This document shows positions 8,000 to 15,299 of a stretch of DNA of 34,958 bases, piece by piece. The position numbers and the translations under genes were made by a program. The DNA lies in assembly GCA_937995745.1 (NCBI GenBank), contig CALKIU010000189.1:1-34958 (forward strand), read 5' to 3'. Each line of letters begins with the position of its first letter. The stretch's first letter is position 1. The notes beneath the pieces are model-generated. The model had not been told where the DNA came from and made no database searches. It worked only from the letters and a program-made list of their open reading frames with translations. The DNA comes from an uncultured Bacillaceae bacterium. GTDB taxonomy: Bacteria > Bacillota > Bacilli > Bacillales > Cytobacillaceae.

Positions 8000-9275
8000 T
8001 TTTACCCTCCTCCGTACCGGTCAGGAAATAGATCGTATCCAATTGTATTTTCGCGGCCGCCCTCATGATGTCGTCCCTCGTCGTCGCATCCACTTGTTGA
8101 AGCCATTCATCGAAGGTGATGTTTTTATCGGAAATGACATTATGATACAATATTTCCACTGTCCCCCGCGGCGAATCCAATGTTTCCATCAATTGATTCT
8201 TTATGACCGCCTTTGTCTGCTCCAGTTCCTCTACGGAAAAATCCCCTTTTTTTACAGCTTCCATTTGTTCTTTTATGATATCCACCGTCTTGCCGTAGTT
8301 TTTGCTGTCAATGCCTGACATGACGATCATCAAACCTTTATGGCTTTCAAGCCGGCTGGCGACATAATAAGCGAGGCTGTTTTTCTCCCTTACATTGGTA
8401 AACAGTTTCGAATGGGAAAATCCCCCGTATATTCCGTTTAATACTTGCAAGGGAAAGTAGTCCGGTTCCCCGTAGAGAATATTTGTGCGAAAACCGAGAT
8501 TTAATTTTCCCTGGTGAATTTCCTGGACTTCTTTAATTTCTTGCACTTCCCTGTTGATTGAGCGGGTTGCTTCGGCTTTCCGCGGCAATCGTTCGGGGAA
8601 TGCGAAAAACTCATCCACAAGAAGTTCCGTTTCCTCTTCATCAATATCGCCGACAATATATAAATCCATTTCATCTTCGGCAAAACATTTTTTATAATAT
8701 TCATATAATTGTTCCGGAGTAATTGCATCCACTTCATCTATTTTCCCGTAAACATGCAACGCATAAGGCTCATCTTTGCACATTTCTTCTATTAAGCGGA
8801 AATTAGCGTATTTTATTTTATCATCATAAATGGAACGGATTCTCTGTTTCATTGTACGTTTTTCATTGTCAACTGTCTCCCGGTCAAACGAATTACCGTT
8901 CACGTTCGGATTGGTCAATATATCGGCCAGAAGTTCCACCGCCTTCCTTGTTAAGGGAACAGAATCCGCCAAAAACTTTTCATTGGCGACCTCGAGCACA
9001 AAGCTGATGATGTGATATTCTCCTTTTTTTGCTAAATCAACGTACAATGTGGCTCCGTATAAATCGTCCAAATATGAACTTAACAACGCCTTTGAAGGAA
9101 AGGTTTTCGTGTTGCTCTGCAAAACATAGGGAAGCAATGCCCTGATCGTAACGTCTTCGAATGTTAGAGGGGCTTTCATTTTCCAAATAAATGTATTCGT
9201 TTTATATTTTCCCGTTTTTATAAGATGGAGCTTAAAACCTTTCATTTCTTTCACTGATTCCGAAATCGCGGCCAT
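7980..9275 (-). CDS. ymfF: M16 family peptidase homologue YmfF, catalytically inactive
   Basis: A 431-residue M16-fold protein paired with YmfH. At the position of the HxxEH motif it has LLPYVLQSNTK, so the zinc site is absent. As in mitochondrial processing peptidase and other two-chain M16 enzymes, it probably forms the non-catalytic half of a heterodimer. Later M16 features remain, such as the YGGFSHSKLFTNVREKNSLAYY segment (about residues 292-313). The ATG at 9273-9275 has an excellent AAAAGGAGG upstream. It is the first gene of a ymfF-ymfH unit. An inverted repeat (9340-9357) lies in the gap after spoIIIE. Confidence 0.92.
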   Translation of the reverse strand: MAAISESVKEMKGFKLHLIKTGKYKTNTFIWKMKAPLTFEDVTIRALLPYVLQSNTKTFPSKALLSSYLDDLYGATLYVDLAKKGEYHIISFVLEVANEKFLADSVPLTRKAVELLADILTNPNVNGNSFDRETVDNEKRTMKQRIRSIYDDKIKYANFRLIEEMCKDEPYALHVYGKIDEVDAITPEQLYEYYKKCFAEDEMDLYIVGDIDEEETELLVDEFFAFPERLPRKAEATRSINREVQEIKEVQEIHQGKLNLGFRTNILYGEPDYFPLQVLNGIYGGFSHSKLFTNVREKNSLAYYVASRLESHKGLMIVMSGIDSKNYGKTVDIIKEQMEAVKKGDFSVEELEQTKAVIKNQLMETLDSPRGTVEILYHNVISDKNITFDEWLQQVDATTRDDIMRAAAKIQLDTIYFLTGTEEGKNEKNQV

Positions 9276-9339
9276 GCTTGGTCCTCCTTTTCATTCCTGT
9301 TCACATTTATCCTATGTACCATGCAATAATTATCATTCC

Positions 9340-9357
9340 CTGAACCCTATGGTTCAG
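9340..9357. repeat. Inverted repeat upstream of ymfF
   Basis: CTGAACC and GGTTCAG (9340-9346 and 9351-9357) are perfectly complementary around CTAT, about 65 bases upstream of the ymfF start. No T run follows on the minus strand, so it is more likely an operator or RNA stem than a terminator. Confidence 0.4.
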
Positions 9358-9409
9358 ACGCAAAATACGAATGTCATCATGAGATTTTTTGCCATGAAAT
9401 ATCCGTATG

Positions 9410-9449
9410 AAACAAAAAGAAAACCGGTTTTCCGGCTTTCTTTTTGTTT
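9410..9449 (-). terminator. Terminator of spoIIIE
   Basis: Long complementary arms (AAACAAAAAGAAA.. and ..TTTCTTTTTGTTT) enclose a GC-rich core of CCGG and CCGG around a short A/T loop. The distal arm is T-rich on the minus strand. It starts 11 bases after the spoIIIE stop codon. Confidence 0.85.
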
Positions 9450-9459
9450 CCGCTTATTG

Positions 9460-11790
9460 TTACGAGCTTGCTTCCTCAGGGGGCTTGGAAATCAGCACCG
9501 CCCTCGGTTTGCTGCCCTCATACGGGCCGACAATGCCACGCGCCTCCATTTCATCGATCAGTCTGGCGGCCCTCGTATAGCCTATCCTGAACCTTCTTTG
9601 CAGCATGGATACAGATGCGGTTTGCATTTCAATCACGAGCCGGACAGCTTCTTCGAAAAGTTCGTCCTCCACTTCCCCCTGGGAATCCGGAATATCATCC
9701 GGAATCATATCCTCCTGATACTGGGCTTTTTGCTGGCTGACGACATAATCGACCACCTTTTCCACTTCCTCATCAGAGACGAATGCACCTTGAACGCGGA
9801 TCGGTTTCGACGCTCCAACGGGAAGGAACAGCATGTCTCCGCGGCCGAGGAGCTTCTCGGCGCCGCCCATATCCAGAATTGTTCTCGAATCGGTCTGCGA
9901 AGAAACGGCAAAGGCGATCCTTGACGGTATATTTGCCTTGATGACTCCGGTGATGACATCTACCGATGGCCTCTGTGTGGCAATGATTAAATGAATCCCG
10001 GCCGCCCTGGCCATTTGCGCCAATCTTGTAATCGATGCTTCCACGTCTGAGGAAGCAACCATCATCAAATCGGCCAATTCGTCAATAATTACGACAATAT
10101 AAGGCAGAAGCGGCTGTTCATCCCCTTTTTCGAGATGATGTTTGCGGATATAGTCATTATATCCTTCAATATTTCTCGTCCCCGTTTGCGAAAACAATTC
10201 ATATCTCCGTTCCATTTCATTGACAACTTTCTGTAGCGCCTGTGAAGCTTTTTTGGCATTCGTGACAACCGGCGCCAGCAAATGGGGAATACCATTATAT
10301 ACGCTCAATTCCACCATTTTCGGATCAATCATCATCATCTTCACTTCATGGGGTTTTGCCCGCATGAGAATGCTCAAAATGATGGCATTGATGCATACGC
10401 TTTTTCCGCTCCCGGTTGAACCGGCAATCAAAAGATGGGGCATCTTGTTCAATTCGGCCACCACCGCATCCCCCGTTATATCCCGGCCCAAAGCAATCAT
10501 CAGTTTCGAGTTGGGCTTATGGTTTTGTGTTGCATCTAAAACTTCCCTTAATGAAACGAGCGCAATTTCCGAATTGGGAACTTCAATACCGATTGCCGAT
10601 TTGCCGGGAATCGGCGCTTCAATGCGAATATCTTTCGCAGCCAAAGCGAGCGCCAAGTCATCGCTAAGACTGACGATTTTGCTCACTTTAACGCCGATAT
10701 CCGGATGCACTTCGTATTTCGTCACCGCCGGACCGAGGTGAACCTGGGTCACTTTCGCTTTTACGCCGAAACTTTGAAACGTTCTTTCCAATTTAGCCGC
10801 ATTGGCTTGAATCAACTCATACTCGCCGCTTTGGTCGGCGGGTGACGGCTGTTTCAATAAACTCAACGGAGGCAGTTGATAATTTTCATTTTCCAGTTCG
10901 GCAAACGTCATCGGCGGAGCGTCTTCATCCGCATCTTGAACAGTGTTTTCCTTTTCCTGTTCTTGTTCTTGTACAGCTGCCATCATTAAATCGTCGGAAT
11001 GTTCCAGAGCCTTTTCGGTAAAACTGGAAATGATAGGTTCACCGTCCGGCGTTTTTTCGGGACCGGTTATGCCCATCTCATCTTCCCGACTGCCGTCCAT
11101 CCGGTCTTCCTCGATCTGTTTTAGTTTCTTCTCTTGTTTCATTTCCGCTCGCTTTTTCTTCCAATCACGCATATCGGTCAAAAAGGCTTGCCACTGTTTC
11201 TTTATAAAAGAAGAAACGGCCGAAAACATTTTGCCCATCCGATCGCCAAAGGTTTTCCCCGTCAATAAAATTAAACCGCTGATAATCATCGCTCCGGAGA
11301 CAATTTTTGCTCCGGCTTCATCAAACAAAAAATAGAACAAGGCGAAAAAGAGAGCCCCGAGCATTCCTCCCCCCAAACCGGTCTTCCCTGCTTCGCCCTG
11401 CGCTTCAAGCCAAAAAAGTTCCCAAGTATTTTTGATCACGCTCGGATGTTCTACAGTCCCCTCCTCCACCAACAACTCAAAAAGGGGGATATGAGTCAGA
11501 AGCAAAACAGAGGCGGTGATAAGATAAATACCAATCAAACGCTGCTGATAAAGAGGGGGGATTTCTCTTTTCCATATTAAATAGCCGCCGAAAAGAACAA
11601 GCCCAATCAAAAATAACATGTACCATTCACCGGCAAAAAAACGGAAAAAAAGCACAACCGCTTTCCCCACGGCGCCCATTCCCGCTATGGAAATGACCGC
11701 CAAAGCTATCAACAAAATCCCTATTAACTCAAAACGTATCGTTCTCTGGAAAGTTTCTTTCCTTTTCCTTCTTCTCTTTCTTTTTGCCAT
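9460..11790 (-). CDS. spoIIIE: DNA translocase SpoIIIE/FtsK
   Basis: A hexameric ATP-driven DNA pump that moves the chromosome into the forespore through the septum. The 776-residue length is close to B. subtilis SpoIIIE. The N-terminus is basic, then about four membrane segments lie between residues 20 and 180, followed by a charged linker to about 300. The motor has Walker A GSTGSGKS (457-464) and Walker B IVVIIDEL (D570). The C-terminal gamma winged helix (about 708-770, with RRFRIGYTRAARLID) would read polar DNA repeats. The ATG at 11788-11790 follows AAGGTGAT. A vegetative FtsK role is also possible, but its position after tepA-ylzJ marks it as SpoIIIE. Confidence 0.96.
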   Translation of the reverse strand: MAKRKRRRKRKETFQRTIRFELIGILLIALAVISIAGMGAVGKAVVLFFRFFAGEWYMLFLIGLVLFGGYLIWKREIPPLYQQRLIGIYLITASVLLLTHIPLFELLVEEGTVEHPSVIKNTWELFWLEAQGEAGKTGLGGGMLGALFFALFYFLFDEAGAKIVSGAMIISGLILLTGKTFGDRMGKMFSAVSSFIKKQWQAFLTDMRDWKKKRAEMKQEKKLKQIEEDRMDGSREDEMGITGPEKTPDGEPIISSFTEKALEHSDDLMMAAVQEQEQEKENTVQDADEDAPPMTFAELENENYQLPPLSLLKQPSPADQSGEYELIQANAAKLERTFQSFGVKAKVTQVHLGPAVTKYEVHPDIGVKVSKIVSLSDDLALALAAKDIRIEAPIPGKSAIGIEVPNSEIALVSLREVLDATQNHKPNSKLMIALGRDITGDAVVAELNKMPHLLIAGSTGSGKSVCINAIILSILMRAKPHEVKMMMIDPKMVELSVYNGIPHLLAPVVTNAKKASQALQKVVNEMERRYELFSQTGTRNIEGYNDYIRKHHLEKGDEQPLLPYIVVIIDELADLMMVASSDVEASITRLAQMARAAGIHLIIATQRPSVDVITGVIKANIPSRIAFAVSSQTDSRTILDMGGAEKLLGRGDMLFLPVGASKPIRVQGAFVSDEEVEKVVDYVVSQQKAQYQEDMIPDDIPDSQGEVEDELFEEAVRLVIEMQTASVSMLQRRFRIGYTRAARLIDEMEARGIVGPYEGSKPRAVLISKPPEEASS

Positions 11791-11892
11791 TCATATCACC
11801 TTGAGCGATTATGATTCTATGTATAAAAACGATTCTTGAAATAACGCCATTTTCTTACAAATTTTCTGCCATCCATGTTCCGGAAAAATTTT

Positions 11893-11952
11893 CTAAAACA
11901 CACCGATCCGGTGGTGCGGACCATGACCCGCTCGGTCAACATATGTATTCAA
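11893..11952 (-). CDS. Candidate 19-codon small ORF upstream of spoIIIE
   Basis: I do not recognise this peptide. A TTG codon (11950-11952) lies seven bases after AAGGAG (11960-11965), ideal spacing, and opens a frame ending at TAG (11893-11895): MNTYVDRAGHGPHHRIGVF. The His/Gly-rich tail has no family I know. It sits about 100 bases upstream of the spoIIIE start in a 366-base gap (11791-12156) that also holds a promoter and a hairpin. It could be a leader peptide or a sporulation micropeptide, or chance. The frame is open further upstream, but no other start there has a ribosome binding site. Confidence 0.3.
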   Translation of the reverse strand: MNTYVDRAGHGPHHRIGVF

Positions 11953-12024
11953 AAATCCGCTCCTTATAAACAAAAGAACAAGCTTTCCTTCTTCCATCAT
12001 ACATCGAAAAAATCGCTGGAATGA

Positions 12025-12049
12025 ACACAAAAGCAGCCGCTCCGGCTGC
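12025..12049 (-). terminator. Hairpin with T tract between ylzJ and spoIIIE
   Basis: A perfect 7-bp GC-rich stem, GCAGCCG with CGGCTGC (12033-12039 and 12043-12049), has a 3-base loop and is followed on the minus strand by TTTTGTGTT. It fits a terminator for tepA-ylzJ. It also lies only about 15 bases after the start point predicted for the 12071-12098 promoter, so it could act as an attenuator. Confidence 0.7.
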
Positions 12050-12070
12050 CTTCCTGCTGAATTTACCAAT

Positions 12071-12098
12071 ATTATAACATATAACTGCCATTCCCCAA
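12071..12098 (-). promoter_or_regulatory. Extended -10 promoter upstream of spoIIIE
   Basis: The minus strand has TGTTATAAT, a perfect -10 (12071-12076) with the TGn extension. A poor -35 TTGGGG (12093-12098) lies 16 bases upstream. The predicted transcript would enter the 12025-12049 hairpin almost at once, before the spoIIIE leader. Confidence 0.5.
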
Positions 12099-12156
12099 TG
12101 TTTTTATGAAAACGCCCCATGTTTGCCACATTCAAACGGTTTTTCAGCCTCTGAAA

Positions 12157-12372
12157 TTAAAAATCGACAGCGATCGTATTTCCGGGCATAAATCTCGGGT
12201 CAAGATAATGGGCGGGATCTGTACTGAGAAGCCTGACAATCCGGCATGAGTTGTTTTCCCCGGATTCTACCAGCATCGGAACTCCCTCATAAATAACCTC
12301 TTTCCGTTTTTCATATGCGGCCATATCCGGTTGAAAAATTATTTCTTTCGGAACCGGTGTGTATAAAATCAT
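12157..12372 (-). CDS. ylzJ: YlzJ-like protein
   Basis: A 71-residue protein of the YlzJ family, of unknown function, found directly after tepA in Bacillus genomes. The N-terminus MILYTPVPKEIIFQPD and the C-terminal LSTDPAHYLDPRFMPG segment are what I recognise. There is no signal peptide or membrane helix. The ATG (12370-12372) overlaps the tepA stop codon in an ATGA arrangement, so translation is coupled and the two proteins are probably made in similar amounts. If the upstream sigma-G promoter is real, this gene is expressed in the forespore. The stop codon is followed by the hairpin at 12025-12049. Confidence 0.88.
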   Translation of the reverse strand: MILYTPVPKEIIFQPDMAAYEKRKEVIYEGVPMLVESGENNSCRIVRLLSTDPAHYLDPRFMPGNTIAVDF

Positions 12373-13109
12373 TGTATCAGTCCCTCATTTTCCTTCTTTT
12401 TCAGTTCAATCAATTCATTTAACTTTTTTATGGCCTCCCCGATTCCCCCGACTTCATCCATCAATCCGTACTTCACCGCTTCAGGGCCGATGACGTTTGT
12501 TCCGATATCCCTGGTCAAATTTCCTTTGGCAAACATAAGTTCTTTGAATTTTTCTTCTGAAATTTTCGAGTGCTTTGTCACAAATTTGATAACCCGTTCC
12601 TGCATTTTATCCAAATACTCAAAAGTTTGCGGAACGCCAATCACGAGTCCTGATAACCGGATGGGATGAATCGTCATCGTGGCAGTCTCGGCAATAAAGG
12701 CATAATCGCAAGAGACAGCAATGGGAACCCCGATCGAATGACCCCCGCCAAGGACAATTGAAACTGTCGGCTTTGACAAAGAAGCGAGCATTTCCGATAT
12801 AGCAAGGCCGGCCTCCACATCGCCGCCGACTGTATTAAGAATAACAAGAAGCCCTTCAATGTTGGGATTTTGTTCAATGGCGACAATTTGCGGAATCACA
12901 TGTTCATATTTTGTTGTTTTATTTTGCGGCGGCAATTGAAGATGCCCTTCTATCTGGCCGATTATAGTTAAACAATGGATTTTTGAGTCTTGGGGCATTT
13001 GCGGAATGTTTGTTTGGCCCAATTGTTGTATTTTTTCCACCAATGATGAAGCCTTTTCCTCTTTATTTTCGTCTTCGGATGATTTGTAAGAATTTTCTTC
13101 GCGTACCAT
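12369..13109 (-). CDS. tepA: ClpP-family serine protease TepA
   Basis: A 246-residue ClpP/crotonase-fold peptidase. The nucleophile is Ser125 in GGGHSIGV and the catalytic His is His148 in MTIHPI, a spacing like that of ClpP. The first 40 residues are charged and not part of the fold. In B. subtilis TepA was first described as a translocation-enhancing protein. I also recall a report that it is a sigma-G gene concerned with degradation of small acid-soluble spore proteins; a sigma-G-like promoter is visible here. The ATG (13107-13109) follows AAGGGAG at eight bases. It is translationally coupled to ylzJ. It has no visible ATPase partner nearby. Confidence 0.92.
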   Translation of the reverse strand: MVREENSYKSSEDENKEEKASSLVEKIQQLGQTNIPQMPQDSKIHCLTIIGQIEGHLQLPPQNKTTKYEHVIPQIVAIEQNPNIEGLLVILNTVGGDVEAGLAISEMLASLSKPTVSIVLGGGHSIGVPIAVSCDYAFIAETATMTIHPIRLSGLVIGVPQTFEYLDKMQERVIKFVTKHSKISEEKFKELMFAKGNLTRDIGTNVIGPEAVKYGLMDEVGGIGEAIKKLNELIELKKKENEGLIQ

Positions 13110-13139
13110 CTGCTAAACTCCCTTCAGGCATTGATAACT

Positions 13140-13169
13140 TTAGTATGGATACACAAACGGTATTTCATG
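13140..13169 (-). promoter_or_regulatory. Sigma-G type promoter of tepA-ylzJ
   Basis: The minus strand has GCATG (13165-13169), 18 bases, then CATACTA (13140-13146). This fits the forespore sigma-G consensus GHATR-N18-CATNHTA at every position. It lies about 30 bases upstream of the tepA start. A perfect 12-bp palindrome TCCCCGCGGGGA (13179-13190) sits just upstream of the -35. Confidence 0.65.
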
Positions 13170-13309
13170 CAGATGGAAATCCCCGCGGGGAAATCTCTGC
13201 CCGTCTTTCCGTTTTCTGCATCTTTTCATATCCTTCCTTCCCAACTGAGGGGAATGCTATAACCCGTTCTGTATCCTGCATATGACGTCTGTCCGTCAGC
13301 AAAAAGGAA

Positions 13310-13344
13310 GACAAAAAAAAGACGTCGGATGACGTCTTTTTGTC
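13310..13344 (-). terminator. Intrinsic terminator of rnjB
   Basis: GACAAAAAGACGTC and GACGTC followed by a T run and GTC (arms 13331-13344 and 13310-13326) form a stem of about 14 bp with a 4-base loop. The U-rich tract is within the distal arm. It starts just after the rnjB stop codon. Confidence 0.85.
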
Positions 13345-13350
13345 GTTTAT

Positions 13351-15018
13351 TTATACTTCCATAATAATCGGCAAAATCATTGGCCTTCTTCTCGTTTTTT
13401 CGAACAAATACTGATTTAATTTATCTCTCATATCTTGTTTGATACTTGCCCAATCGTAAGAACATCGCGATATGTTTTTTTCTATGATTTCTTTAACGAG
13501 TTTCGTCGATTCCTCCATCAGCTTTTCAGATTCCCGCACATATACAAATCCCCGGGAGATAATTTCCGGACCGGCGGCAATCTTTCGCTCCGTTTTATTA
13601 AGCGTGACAACAACAATCAAAATACCGTCCTGGGATAAAAGTTTTCTGTCTCTTAGGACAATATTGCCCACATCGCCCACGCCGCTCCCGTCAATCAACA
13701 CATTTCCGGCTGTCACTTTTTCCGTAATTTTAATCTGGTTGTGGTTCATTTCCACTACGTCGCCGTTTTCCGGAATCACTATCCGATTATCGGGAATCCC
13801 GCATTCCTTGGCAATTTTTTTGTGAGCGATTTGCATACGGAGCTCGCCATGAACCGGTATAAAAAACTTCGGTTGCATCAAGTTTATCATAAATTTCAAT
13901 TCTTCCTGGCTTCCATGGCTTGAAGTATTGATAAGACGGTCTTCGGAAATGACATTTGCCCCGGCCCGGCATAACATATCGATTGTGTTATTGATAAATA
14001 CCTCGCTTCCCCTTAAAGGAGTGGCTGCAATGAATACCGTATCGCCGGGCTGGATATTGACTTGCTTGTGGGCTTTTTTGGCCATTCGCTGCAAAGCCTC
14101 AATCGGTTCCCCCTGGCTGCCCGTCGTGAGAATGACAATTTCATCATCTCTGTACTTTCTTATATCAGACAGAGGAATGATCAGTTTTTCAGGAACGTCT
14201 AAGTATCCTAATTTGATGGCAATTTCAAAAACTTCCTGCAAATTTTTTCCGGAAACCGCCACTTTGCGGCGGCTTTCATAAGCTGAATTAAATACGTGCT
14301 GAATCCGGATTAAATCCGAAGCGAAACAAGCGGCAATAATTCTGCCTCTGGCATTGTAGAAAGCGTCTTTCATCTCTTTTTCAACGACCAGTTCCGAAAC
14401 GCTGTATCCCGGCTTTTCTGCATCGGTGCTGTCAGACAACAAGCATAATACTCCCTTTTCACCGATGCGGGCCATCTTGGAAATTTCCGGTTTATATAGT
14501 TCCGTCGCCCCTTGATCAAACTTGAAATCGCCGGTGTATACGATGATTCCTTCGGAAGTATGTATGCAAATCGCTACTGAATCGGGAATGCTGTGGTTTG
14601 TTCTGAAAAAAGTAACATAACATGATTTAAATTTTATCACCGAATCTGAATGGATTTCCACAAACTCGGCTTTTCCCTTAAAATCTTGCTGGGCCATTTT
14701 CGCTTTTGTCAATGCGAGTGTCAATTTAGTGCCATAAACAGGCGCTTTTATTTCCCGCAATACATAAGAAAGGGCGCCGATATGATCCTCATGGCCGTGC
14801 GTGAGGAAAATGCCTTTTACCCGTTCTTTGTTTTGAATCAAATAAGCAATGTCGGGTATGACGATGTCGATACCGAGCATTTCGTTTTCGGGAAACATCA
14901 AGCCGGCATCGAGGACAAAAATATCCTGGTCCACTTCAACAACATACATATTCTTGCCCAGCTCCCCCACGCCTCCAAGGGGGATGATTTTAATCTTTTT
15001 ATTTTTTCTTTTTTTCAA
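13351..15018 (-). CDS. rnjB: Ribonuclease J2 (RNase J family)
   Basis: A 555-residue metallo-beta-lactamase/beta-CASP nuclease acting in mRNA decay and RNA processing, usually in complex with RNase J1. Its place between dapA and tepA makes it the rnjB orthologue. All metal ligands known from RNase J1 are at the same numbers: HGHEDH at 74-79, His142, Asp164 and His390 (PVHGE); SSHGS carries His368. In B. subtilis J2, as I remember it, several of these are replaced, so this J2 may be fully active. The start is TTG (15016-15018), nine bases after AGGA; the only nearby ATG is out of frame. The TTG overlaps the stop of an upstream small ORF (TTGA). The AGGA lies in one arm of a long inverted repeat. 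Confidence 0.93.
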   Translation of the reverse strand: MKKRKNKKIKIIPLGGVGELGKNMYVVEVDQDIFVLDAGLMFPENEMLGIDIVIPDIAYLIQNKERVKGIFLTHGHEDHIGALSYVLREIKAPVYGTKLTLALTKAKMAQQDFKGKAEFVEIHSDSVIKFKSCYVTFFRTNHSIPDSVAICIHTSEGIIVYTGDFKFDQGATELYKPEISKMARIGEKGVLCLLSDSTDAEKPGYSVSELVVEKEMKDAFYNARGRIIAACFASDLIRIQHVFNSAYESRRKVAVSGKNLQEVFEIAIKLGYLDVPEKLIIPLSDIRKYRDDEIVILTTGSQGEPIEALQRMAKKAHKQVNIQPGDTVFIAATPLRGSEVFINNTIDMLCRAGANVISEDRLINTSSHGSQEELKFMINLMQPKFFIPVHGELRMQIAHKKIAKECGIPDNRIVIPENGDVVEMNHNQIKITEKVTAGNVLIDGSGVGDVGNIVLRDRKLLSQDGILIVVVTLNKTERKIAAGPEIISRGFVYVRESEKLMEESTKLVKEIIEKNISRCSYDWASIKQDMRDKLNQYLFEKTRRRPMILPIIMEV

Positions 15019-15227
15019 TTCATTCGTTCCTGGTTACAAAACTTAACTAATTGCAGCAAAGCACTGAAACAATGCTTCATCCGCAGCAAAAATTGCCGGC
15101 ACGCGGTGCAGCAAACAATTTTTTCATCGTGCCCCGGCATACAGCAGTCAATTGGAAATTGCAATGGAATACTTTCGGTCGTCCTTTTTCCGACAAGTTT
15201 TTGTAACCAGGGGTACACCTCCTTCAA
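15015..15227 (-). CDS. Candidate Cys-rich leader ORF overlapping rnjB
   Basis: No family recognised. The frame is 70 codons long if it starts at TTG (15225-15227) and ends TGA, overlapping the rnjB TTG start by four bases (TTGA), a layout typical of translational coupling. The peptide has seven cysteines, including CC-x9-CC-x2-C around residues 28-43. A strong AAGGAGG (15218-15224) lies inside the first codons rather than before them. The codon at ideal spacing after it is CTG (15208-15210), which opens a different 20-codon frame. So ribosomes probably load here, but which frame is read is uncertain. The whole ORF lies in the structured leader at 15029-15211. Confidence 0.3.
   Translation of the reverse strand: MKEVYPWLQKLVGKRTTESIPLQFPIDCCMPGHDEKIVCCTACRQFLLRMKHCFSALLQLVKFCNQERMN
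15029..15211 (-). ncRNA. Candidate structured leader RNA of rnjB with long closing stem
   Basis: The ends 15029-15044 and 15195-15211 are inverted repeats (CCTGGTTACAAAACTT against its complement, 16 pairs, one bulged base). In the minus-strand RNA they close a domain of about 183 nt. Inside are a GTCG/CGAC stem abutting the outer stem (15178-15194), a stem TGCCGG..CACG / CGTG..CCGGCA (15094-15103 with 15128-15139) and GCACTG / CAATGC allowing one G-U pair (15061-15075). The 3' arm of the closing stem contains the AGG of the rnjB ribosome binding site. I do not recognise a known riboswitch. A miniature mobile element is an alternative. Confidence 0.45.
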
Positions 15228-15263
15228 TGAAATGCTTATTTCTAAATTGCATATATAATATCA

Positions 15264-15293
15264 ATCATATTCGGCCGTTTCCGCCATTGTAAA
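15264..15293 (-). promoter_or_regulatory. Sigma-A promoter of the rnjB leader
   Basis: Minus-strand TTTACA (15288-15293) and TATGAT (15264-15269), each one mismatch from consensus, are separated by 18 bases. The predicted transcript starts near 15257, about 33 bases before the strong AAGGAGG at 15218-15224. Confidence 0.6.
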
Positions 15294-15299
15294 ATCCCG

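Noticed and set aside
9276..9459. Whether ymfC, ymfD and ymfE remnants survive between spoIIIE and ymfF.
   Set aside because: The 184-base gap is too short for them and shows no recognisable fragments. They are simply absent from this position.
11893..12135. An 80-codon minus-strand ORF upstream of spoIIIE.
   Set aside because: It starts at a TTG with no ribosome binding site, runs through the promoter and hairpin, and has no recognisable family. Only its last 19 codons have a credible start.
15078..15115. TGCACCGCG in the rnjB leader resembles part of a T-box (TGGNACCGCG).
   Set aside because: One base is missing and the tRNA acceptor-pairing bases are wrong. No specifier loop or terminator/antiterminator pair is visible.
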